Source of the DNA: Alphaproteobacteria bacterium
Lineage (GTDB): Bacteria > Pseudomonadota > Alphaproteobacteria > Bin65
NCBI GenBank assembly: GCA_021776685.1
Contig: JAJFFJ010000154.1
Span: forward strand, 1-61,704
Direction: 5' to 3'
Length of the DNA stretch: 61,704 bases
Under the pieces are notes generated by a model. That model had not been told where the DNA came from. It did no database searches and worked only from the letters and a program-made list of their open reading frames with translations. Position numbers and translations under genes: made by a program. This document shows, one piece after another, positions 55,754-61,704 of this stretch (the stretch's first letter is position 1; each line of letters starts with the position of its first letter).

Positions 55754-56827
55754 ATGAACGGACTTTTTTCATGTGGCGCACGGGCCCCGGCTGATGCCGC
55801 CAGCGGCGCACAGGCGCGGGCGCAGATCAACGGTCCCGTGGTGGACATGCATTGTCATGCGCAGATTGGAGCTGCCCAGGTGCTGGTGGCTGACGTCTTC
55901 GATCCGGCCAAGGATCCGCTGCTGCACTTCGCGAGCGGGCACACGAGCGCCGTCAACCGCGCCCAGATGGAAACCATCCTGCCACAACTGACCTCGGTCG
56001 ACCGGCGCCTGGCGGACATGGACACTGCCGGAATCGACATCCAGCTCATTTCGCCTTCGCCCTTCCACTATTGCTATTGGGCGGACCCGGATCTGGGCCG
56101 TCAGGTAGCTCAGACAGTGAATGACGGGATCGCTGAAATGGTGGCGACCACGCCGGACCGATTCGTCGCCCTTGGCACCGTGCCGGCACAAGCGCCCGAG
56201 TTGGCGGTGGCCGAAATGGAACGGTGCGTTAACGAGCTCGGATTCAAAGGCATCGAACTCAATCCCAATGTCATGGGGACCGAACTGAGCCGCGCAGGCC
56301 TCGACAAATTCTTCGCCCGGGCGGAGGAGCTGGACATCATCCTGTTCCTGCATCCCAACGGATATTCAGATGGCCAGCGCCTGGCTGACCACTATTTCAT
56401 CAACATCATCGGCAACCCGCTCGACACGACCGTCTGCGTCAGCCATCTGATTTTCGACGGGGTGCTCGACAGGCATCCTGGCCTCAAGATCTGCGTCGCC
56501 CATGGCGGCGGCTATCTCGCTGCCTACGGCGCGCGCATGGACCATGCCTGGGGCGCCAGGGAGGATTGCTGTCGGGAGATCAAGCACCCGCCGACCAGCT
56601 ATCTGAAGAAGCTGTATTTCGACACGGTGGTCTTTGCACCGGATCAGCTGGCGTATCTGGTGCAGCAGTATGGCAGTGACCATATCGTGCTCGGCACCGA
56701 CTATCCCTTCGACATGGCGGAGGACGACCCGGTTGGTCTGCTCGCCCGCACACCGGGGCTCAGCGACGCCGACCGAGACGCCATCGCCGGCGGCAATGCT
56801 GCGCGATTGTTGAAGCTGAAGGGTTGA
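55754..56827 (+). CDS. Amidohydrolase family protein, ACMSD-like
   Basis: 357 aa from ATG 55754 (AAAGGAG upstream). Metal motif HxH is VVDMHCHAQIG near residues 29-39. Further ligands lie in CVAHGGGYLAAYGARMDHAW and the Asp in LGTDYPFDMAEDDP. NPNVMGTELSRAGLDKFFAR and FLHPNGYSD match the amidohydrolase-2 / aminocarboxymuconate-semialdehyde decarboxylase group, which decarboxylate or hydrolyse ring-derived acids. Divergent from the TAXI gene, so it may be part of the same catabolic locus. Confidence 0.9.
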   Translation: MNGLFSCGARAPADAASGAQARAQINGPVVDMHCHAQIGAAQVLVADVFDPAKDPLLHFASGHTSAVNRAQMETILPQLTSVDRRLADMDTAGIDIQLISPSPFHYCYWADPDLGRQVAQTVNDGIAEMVATTPDRFVALGTVPAQAPELAVAEMERCVNELGFKGIELNPNVMGTELSRAGLDKFFARAEELDIILFLHPNGYSDGQRLADHYFINIIGNPLDTTVCVSHLIFDGVLDRHPGLKICVAHGGGYLAAYGARMDHAWGAREDCCREIKHPPTSYLKKLYFDTVVFAPDQLAYLVQQYGSDHIVLGTDYPFDMAEDDPVGLLARTPGLSDADRDAIAGGNAARLLKLKG

Positions 56828-56870
56828 CCTGCAACGCCCGAGAATCAATTTCTGCGCCATAGACATCACT

Positions 56871-56898
56871 GGCCGACCGGGGGTCGACCGGGTCGGCC
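56871..56898. other. 8-bp perfect hairpin after the amidohydrolase gene
   Basis: ggccgacc (56871-56878) and ggtcggcc (56891-56898) pair around a 12-nt spacer that itself contains ggtcgacc. It lies 44 bp after the stop. No T-run follows, so a terminator role is only possible. Confidence 0.45.
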
Positions 56899-56904
56899 TA
56901 GTCC

Positions 56905-56957
56905 CTTGTAAAAAGCAATTGTTTTTGACAAGTTGCTGGCAATTAGGACAGTAGCAT
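56905..56957 (+). promoter_or_regulatory. Possible promoter with palindromic operator ahead of the SdhA-like gene
   Basis: A -35 match TTGACA is at 56925-56930. The -10 is weak (acagta with 17-bp spacing at 56948-56953, or tagcat further down). An inverted repeat cttgtaaaaa-gcaattg-tttttgacaag (56905-56932, one bulged g) overlaps the -35, the usual place for a repressor site. The remaining gap to 57042 holds nothing else I recognise. Confidence 0.35.
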
Positions 56958-57042
56958 AGGAAAACCCACTTAAAGGTCCGGATTCAACCGGGTACTTTCG
57001 AGGATAGGGCCGTGGCTGCAATGGCCCGCGGTCGGAGGGCAG

Positions 57043-59019
57043 ATGATGACAATCGAAATCGAATGGCAGGACTATGACGTGATCGTGGTGGGCTCTGGCG
57101 GCGCCGGTGCCCAGGCAGCCCGCGCGGCGGCGGAAGCCGGCGCCCGCGTGCTGTCGGTTTCGAAGGATCCGATTGGTGCTTCCGATACCAAGATTTCGGA
57201 AGGTATCGCGACAGTGCGCGGATCAGGCGCTGATGACGATACGGAGGAAGTGCTTTCGGAAAATCTCAAGATGGCCGGCGGCGATCTTCCGGTGCGGGCG
57301 ATTACCGACGCCTTCGCGAAGGACAGCGAGTCGGCCTATGACCGCTTTCGCGTCCAGGGCCTGCGCCCGACCATCAAGGAAGATGACTCCGGTCCTGAAG
57401 CCCGGCCCCTGCCTTTTGGCGGGCACAACCGGAGGCGCTCGGTCGGTCACAAGAACAGCGGCATCGCCTTTGGCCACGCCAACTGGAACGCAGTCGTCCA
57501 GGGCAAACGCGTCGATTACCTGGAGGATGCCTGGTTCCTCGACCTTGCCACCGAAGATGTGTCCAACGGGTCGGGCCCGAAAAAGCGCATTGTCGGCGGA
57601 TTGGTCTACGACGCAGCGCGGGGCGTGCTGATCGCCGTGCGCGCACCCTCGGTGGTGATCGCTGCCGGCGGCCTCGCCACCCTCTACTTCCCAAAAACCG
57701 ACACCATGCGCGGCAATACGGGCGACAGCTACGCGGTTGCCGCCCGCGCCGGGGCTGACCTGGTGGACATGGAACAGGTCCAGTTTCTGCCCTTCTGCCT
57801 CGCCTCGCCGCCGGCCTATGAGGGGCTCTGCGCCGGCGAGCCGGTAATGGCCAGCTATCTCGGCGTGTTGCGCGACAAGAATGGCAAGGTGATCCTGGAC
57901 AGCGTTTTTCTGCGGACACGCGCCGAATGCGCGGCGGCGATCATGCGCGCTGTTGAAGATGGCCGTGGCAGCCCCAACGGCGGCGCCTATCTGGACATGA
58001 CCGCCAACAAGGAACTGCCGCTTTCCGGTCCTTACTTCCAGCGGTTCGTGGAGACAGTCCTGCCCAGCTCCTTCAACAACGCCCGCCTGGCGTTGGGCAA
58101 GAAGGCTGCGAAGATTGAGGAATCCTGGGAGGTGCGTCCGGGCGCCCACTATTGCATGGGCGGAATTCGCGCCGATGCCAATGGCGCCTCGGCTGGTGGC
58201 CTGGGCGATGGCGACGTGGCCCACGGCATTGCCGGTCTCTTCACCGCCGGCGGGGCGATGGGTGGCGTCTTTGGCGCCAACCGGCTCGGCTCCACGTCTT
58301 TGACGGAAGCAGGGGTCTTCGGCACTCGCTCCGGCGAGGCGGCGGCGACCCATGCGCGCGAGAGTAAGAGTGAAATCAAGGATGCCGCTTTCCAACCGCT
58401 GATCGATCAGGTCAACAAGCGGTTTGGCCAGAAGGGAACCCTGGCCGCCGCGACGCTTAAACTCGAGCTGCAGAAGGAGGCCTGGACAAATATTGGCCCG
58501 ATGCGGACTGCGGAGAAACTGGACCGGATGGACCAACTGATCGCCGAGTGTGTCGCCAAGCTCGACGAGGTGGCGATCCCGGCCTATGGCATGTGGAATC
58601 AAGCGTATATTGAGTTCGAGGAATTGCGCAATTTGCTGGATTGCGCGAAAACCGTCGCCGCCGCCGCACGGGAGCGCGACGGCAGCTTGGGCGGCCATGT
58701 GCGCTACGACAAAAAGAATATCTCGGCATTCTCAAAGCCCTACTCGACAGTGGTCCGCCTCAATGACGATGGCTGGCAGGTTGCCCGTCTTGAACGGGAC
58801 CGCACACCAATGAAGCGCCTGATCTCCTATAAAATGCGGGAGACCAAGCAGAAGATGCAGTTGAAATGGCTGCGCATGTTGCCCAAGGGCGTGCAGGACA
58901 AAAAGCTGCTGGCGCGCTATCAGGCGATCATGGGCAAGGGCGCGGTGGAAGAGATCAGCGCGCCCGAAATGTCGACAGGCAGCGCGGAAGCCGCCATCGG
59001 CGAAAGCACCAGAGCATAA
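57043..59019 (+). CDS. SdhA/FrdA-like FAD-binding oxidoreductase, non-succinate type
   Basis: 658 aa from ATG 57043 with GGAGGG upstream. FAD site VIVVGSGGAGAQAARAAAEAG near residues 10-30, without the covalent-flavin His: the region reads GASDTKISEGIATV. The succinate-site FHPTG of SdhA is here FLPFC (MEQVQFLPFCL), while GAHYCMGGI and FGANRLGSTSLTEAG keep the conserved His and Arg. The C-terminal region is extended. It should be a soluble flavoprotein acting on an unsaturated or dicarboxylic acid other than succinate. The 2Fe-2S partner gene follows after 10 bp; no membrane-anchor genes are nearby. Confidence 0.9.
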   Translation: MMTIEIEWQDYDVIVVGSGGAGAQAARAAAEAGARVLSVSKDPIGASDTKISEGIATVRGSGADDDTEEVLSENLKMAGGDLPVRAITDAFAKDSESAYDRFRVQGLRPTIKEDDSGPEARPLPFGGHNRRRSVGHKNSGIAFGHANWNAVVQGKRVDYLEDAWFLDLATEDVSNGSGPKKRIVGGLVYDAARGVLIAVRAPSVVIAAGGLATLYFPKTDTMRGNTGDSYAVAARAGADLVDMEQVQFLPFCLASPPAYEGLCAGEPVMASYLGVLRDKNGKVILDSVFLRTRAECAAAIMRAVEDGRGSPNGGAYLDMTANKELPLSGPYFQRFVETVLPSSFNNARLALGKKAAKIEESWEVRPGAHYCMGGIRADANGASAGGLGDGDVAHGIAGLFTAGGAMGGVFGANRLGSTSLTEAGVFGTRSGEAAATHARESKSEIKDAAFQPLIDQVNKRFGQKGTLAAATLKLELQKEAWTNIGPMRTAEKLDRMDQLIAECVAKLDEVAIPAYGMWNQAYIEFEELRNLLDCAKTVAAAARERDGSLGGHVRYDKKNISAFSKPYSTVVRLNDDGWQVARLERDRTPMKRLISYKMRETKQKMQLKWLRMLPKGVQDKKLLARYQAIMGKGAVEEISAPEMSTGSAEAAIGESTRA

Positions 59020-59029
59020 AGGCAGGGAA

Positions 59030-59773
59030 ATGAAAGTAGAGATCGTCACCGTCCGAGACGGCGAAGAGGCCGTCGTTGAGTTTGACTATGCCCGCCGCTC
59101 GGAGGACGAGAAACCGATGGTGCTTGATGTCCTGCTGCAGGCGCAGGCGACGACCATGCCGGACCTCGCTTTTCGCTACGGCTGCCGGGCCCGCAACTGC
59201 GGTGTCTGCACGGTCGATATCAACGATCTCCCGCGCATCGCATGCCGTGCCCGCGCCCGTGAGGGCGACAAGATCAGCCCGATGGCGACCCTGCCGGCGG
59301 TGGGCGACCTTGTGGTGCGCCGCGATGGTATCGCCCGGCAGATGCGAGGGCGGCTGCAGACGACTCAGGGAAACGACCTGAATGTCGAGGCGCCGGAGGG
59401 ATATCATGAGCTGACGTCATGCATCGAATGCTACGCCTGCCTCAACAACTGCCCGATGCACCAGCGCAATTTTGACGGCGGACTGCCCGGCGATATGGAC
59501 CCGGCCGACCAACCCGACCCGGCGGAGGGCTATCGCTGGGGCAACCCCTTCTCGCTCCTCAAGCTTCAGATGATCCGTATCGACCCGCTGACGACGGAGG
59601 CCGGGCGCGAGACGGCGCTCGACAACGCGATCGATCTGGGCCTCGACGCCTGCGTCGGCTGTCCGGGCTGCAAGTGTGGCGTTGGCATCGACCTCAAAGG
59701 TCAGGTGGTAAAAGCGCTTGTCGATGCTGCCGGCGACCGCCTGCCCGCGCCGGAGCAAAACGCAGCGGAATAG
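59030..59773 (+). CDS. SdhB/FrdB-like iron-sulfur protein, partner of the SdhA-like flavoprotein
   Basis: 247 aa. N-terminal 2Fe-2S ferredoxin-like motif CRARNCGVCTVDINDLPRIAC (given as CRARNCGVC plus a downstream Cys), then CIECYACLNNCPMHQ for 4Fe-4S and CVGCPGCKCGVGIDL for a third cluster. The layout is that of SdhB, but the last motif is changed from the CxxxxxCxxxCP 3Fe-4S form of the sdhB copy at 41.6 kb. Probably passes electrons to or from the flavoprotein; the electron partner is unknown because no SdhC/SdhD-like gene is adjacent. Confidence 0.9.
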   Translation: MKVEIVTVRDGEEAVVEFDYARRSEDEKPMVLDVLLQAQATTMPDLAFRYGCRARNCGVCTVDINDLPRIACRARAREGDKISPMATLPAVGDLVVRRDGIARQMRGRLQTTQGNDLNVEAPEGYHELTSCIECYACLNNCPMHQRNFDGGLPGDMDPADQPDPAEGYRWGNPFSLLKLQMIRIDPLTTEAGRETALDNAIDLGLDACVGCPGCKCGVGIDLKGQVVKALVDAAGDRLPAPEQNAAE

Positions 59774-59786
59774 GCGCTCCCGGAAT

Positions 59787-60182
59787 TCAGCCGTCCAACC
59801 TGGCGACCGCTTTGATCTCGATCAGCGCGTCCTTGCGAATCAACCCTGCCACCAACACGCCGGTCGCCGCCGGATAGGGTGGGCCCTGAAAGAATTCCCG
59901 GCGCACATCAGCCGTCTCACGGTAGCCATCCAAGGTCAGAAAATAGTCCGTCGTCTCGACGATGTTGCCGTAGCCTGCGCCGACCGCTTCCAGGATGGGG
60001 CCCATCTGGCGAAAGATCTGCCGGGTTTGCTCGGCGATGTCGCCGAAACCGACGATTTCGTGATTATCGTCTATCGCCGTCATCCCGGAGATGTACAAAA
60101 ATTCCCCGGCGCGCACTGCTGGGGAAAAGGTCATTTTGTCGGGCCAGCCGGGGGTCGGATAGATCGGCTCGTAAGCGGTCAT
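59787..60182 (-). CDS. RidA-like (YjgF/YER057c/UK114) family protein
   Basis: 131 aa from the third ATG of a run at 60182; GGAG about 7 nt upstream favours it, and 60188 or 60185 are alternatives. Fold motifs SPAVRAGEFLYISGMTAIDD, GDIAEQTRQIFRQMGPILEA and LIEIKAVARLDG are those of the Rid family. The Arg that binds the imine substrate in true RidA is replaced: the strand reads PAATGVLVAGLIRKDAL. So it is more likely one of the Rid4-7 groups than an imine deaminase. Ends 13 bp from the SdhB-like stop, convergent. Confidence 0.85.
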   Translation of the reverse strand: MTAYEPIYPTPGWPDKMTFSPAVRAGEFLYISGMTAIDDNHEIVGFGDIAEQTRQIFRQMGPILEAVGAGYGNIVETTDYFLTLDGYRETADVRREFFQGPPYPAATGVLVAGLIRKDALIEIKAVARLDG

Positions 60183-60233
60183 CATCATCTCCAAAAGTCA
60201 GGTGTAAGGGGCGCGGTTTCAGGGAAGCGGGGG

Positions 60234-61704
60234 TCAGGGGGTGTGGCGCAGGCGGAAACGTTGAATCTTGCCCGTCTCGGTCTTGGGCAGGCTGTCGACG
60301 AACGTAATCTCCCGGGGATACTGGTGCTTACCAAGGACCGCCTTCACGGTGTCTACAATTTCGGCGCGTAAGGTCGGCGTTTCCACGGCCCCTGGATTGA
60401 GGATCACGAAGGCGGCTACGTTCTCGCCCCGCACCGGATCCGGGCGGCCAACCACAGCGGCCTCGGCCACCGAAGAATGGCGGAGGATCGCGCTTTCCAC
60501 CTCGAAAGGGCCGATGCGATAGCCGGCACTGTTGATGACATCATCGGCACGGCCTTCGAACCAGAAGTAGCCGTCTGCCTCCTGCCGTCCCAAATCGCCG
60601 GACATCAGCCAGTCGCCGCGAAGTTCCCCGTCCGGCATCGCCGGATTGTTCCAGTAGCCGAGCGAATAGTACCCCTCCTCCGAGCGGCGCTGGCCGATAT
60701 GGCCCACGGTGCCCACCGGTACAGGATGGCCGAGGTCGTCTACGATCGCCATGTCCGACCCCGGCGCGGGGCGGCCCATTGACCCGGGCTTGACCGGCAA
60801 ATCGATGGTGCTGAAATTGCAGATCGGCATCCCGGATTCACTCGATCCGTAGGCGTCCAGCGGCGTAACCCCCCAGACCTTGGGAAAGAATTCGACAACC
60901 TCTGCATTCAACGGCTCGCCGACGCTGCCGATACAGCGGAGCGCCACCGGATGTTGCGCGATCTCCTCTGCACCGAGCGCCATGATGCCCCGCAGCAATG
61001 TTGGCACCGTCGCCAGGTTGGTCACGCCTTCCCGCGCCAGAAACGGCAGCACAAAATCCACGGCCGGGTCCGCCTCGACCGAGATCACCGGAACACCCAT
61101 GGCCATCGCCACCATGTAGCAGATCAGGCCATAGCCCCAACCAGGGTCACCGGTGGGCCAGAAGCGGTCGCCCGGGCGCAGGTCGAGGCTGTATTTGAGA
61201 TACGGCCAAACGGCAGCGGGGAAGTTGCTGGAGATGCGGACGCCCTTGGGCTGCCCGGTAGATCCGGAAGTGTAGAGCAGGATCGCGGTGGCATTCCGCG
61301 GTCCCCGCATTGGCTCATAGCGATCGGACTGTCCGTCGAGCACCCGCCAGAAATCGAGGTCGCCAGGAAGCAGGCCGCCGCCAGCGGCGTCAGATACGCC
61401 AACAACCGTTCCCGCGCCCTCAATTGGTTGGGGCAATCGGGTTCGAAAGCGGTGATGGGTAATCAACGCCTTCGCGCCGCTGTCGGAAATGCGATACTGG
61501 ATCGCCTCCGAACCGAAACCGGTGAAGACCGGCACGTAGACCACCCCGGCTTTGAAACAGCCAAGCATGGCGACCATGGTCTCCGGCACCCGGGGCAGAA
61601 CACCCACCACCCTGTCGCCCTGGCGTATGCCCAGGCTGTCGAGCAGGTTGGCGAACCGGCTGCTGAGGTCGCTCAGCTCGCCATAGGTGAATGTCTTTGT
61701 CTCG
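60234..61704 (-). CDS. AMP-binding acyl-CoA synthetase, 5' end outside the window
   Basis: About 490 aa visible, and the frame runs off the right edge; the residues there (TFTYGELSDLSSRFANLLDS) are typical internal ones, so the start is missing. Motifs: AILLYTSGSTGQPKGVRIS (A3), DAYGSSESGMP (A5), SGDLGRQEADGYFWFEGRAD (A7/A8) and the C-terminal SLPKTETGKIQRFRLR (A10) near the stop. Resembles acetyl-/short-chain or benzoate-type CoA ligases. It ends 51 bp from the RidA-like start, same strand, so the two may be co-transcribed. Confidence 0.93.
   Translation of the reverse strand, partial: ETKTFTYGELSDLSSRFANLLDSLGIRQGDRVVGVLPRVPETMVAMLGCFKAGVVYVPVFTGFGSEAIQYRISDSGAKALITHHRFRTRLPQPIEGAGTVVGVSDAAGGGLLPGDLDFWRVLDGQSDRYEPMRGPRNATAILLYTSGSTGQPKGVRISSNFPAAVWPYLKYSLDLRPGDRFWPTGDPGWGYGLICYMVAMAMGVPVISVEADPAVDFVLPFLAREGVTNLATVPTLLRGIMALGAEEIAQHPVALRCIGSVGEPLNAEVVEFFPKVWGVTPLDAYGSSESGMPICNFSTIDLPVKPGSMGRPAPGSDMAIVDDLGHPVPVGTVGHIGQRRSEEGYYSLGYWNNPAMPDGELRGDWLMSGDLGRQEADGYFWFEGRADDVINSAGYRIGPFEVESAILRHSSVAEAAVVGRPDPVRGENVAAFVILNPGAVETPTLRAEIVDTVKAVLGKHQYPREITFVDSLPKTETGKIQRFRLRHTP

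Overview
The window is a gene-dense, GC-rich chromosomal segment from an alphaproteobacterium, probably a free-living, Rhodospirillales-like or marine heterotroph. The grounds are an F1-only atpHAGDC operon without F0 genes, an mdh-sucCDAB block with lpdA nearby, zapE and sdhCDAB in the same neighbourhood, the DUF484-xerC pair, and many oxidoreductases, GSTs, TRAP genes and CoA ligases. I see no rRNA, tRNA, CRISPR array, IS element or prophage. A CoA ligase is cut by the right edge.

Layout. 1-1.7 kb: a repeat pair, then YkgJ-like, SixA-like and GNAT genes. 1.7-6.7 kb: atpHAGDC on the minus strand with a clear terminator. 7.0-10.8 kb: three consecutive plus-strand genes for FHA-domain, single-membrane-span proteins. 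10.8-15.5 kb: priA, fsa, DUF484, xerC. 15.5-27.5 kb: FkbM methyltransferase, lpdA, a DUF350/serine-protease pair on the plus strand, an NmrA-like gene, and sucB-sucA-sucD-sucC-mdh read right to left. 27.8-34 kb: mscS, flavin reductase, MAPEG, class II aldolase, zapE, nitronate monooxygenase, rhodanese, solute-binding-like protein. 34-41.6 kb: a phyH/SAF-oxidoreductase/SDR operon and a GST/monooxygenase/CoA-ligase/nitronate-monooxygenase operon. 41.6-45.3 kb: sdhCDAB with a five-copy tandem hairpin repeat between sdhD and sdhA. 45.4-50.5 kb: CoA-ester lyase, pdxY, CPBP protease, HsaA-like flavoprotein, SDR, DUF6632. 50.7-61.7 kb: a secreted Cys-rich repeat protein, a GST-like gene with an in-frame UGA, a TAXI-TRAP transporter, an ACMSD-like amidohydrolase, a soluble SdhA/SdhB-like pair, a RidA-like gene and a partial CoA ligase.

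How the genes work together: sucAB-lpdA, sucCD, sdhCDAB and mdh carry the TCA cycle from 2-oxoglutarate to oxaloacetate, and F1 couples the resulting proton gradient to ATP. The intervening oxidoreductase, GST and CoA-ligase operons look like accessory catabolic insertions in this conserved energy-metabolism neighbourhood.

The strongest novelty is at 51928-52623. A GST-fold gene keeps its normal N-terminus only if an in-frame UGA, at the catalytic Cys position of the CPxxQR motif, is read through. A 7-bp hairpin with a 12-nt loop starts 11 nt after the UGA, as expected of a bacterial SECIS. I propose a selenocysteine-containing GST. Also notable are the FHA triplet (one with a predicted seven-bladed propeller, two with a shared C..CxC..C motif), the sdhD-sdhA tandem repeats, and the secreted Cys-rich repeat protein.
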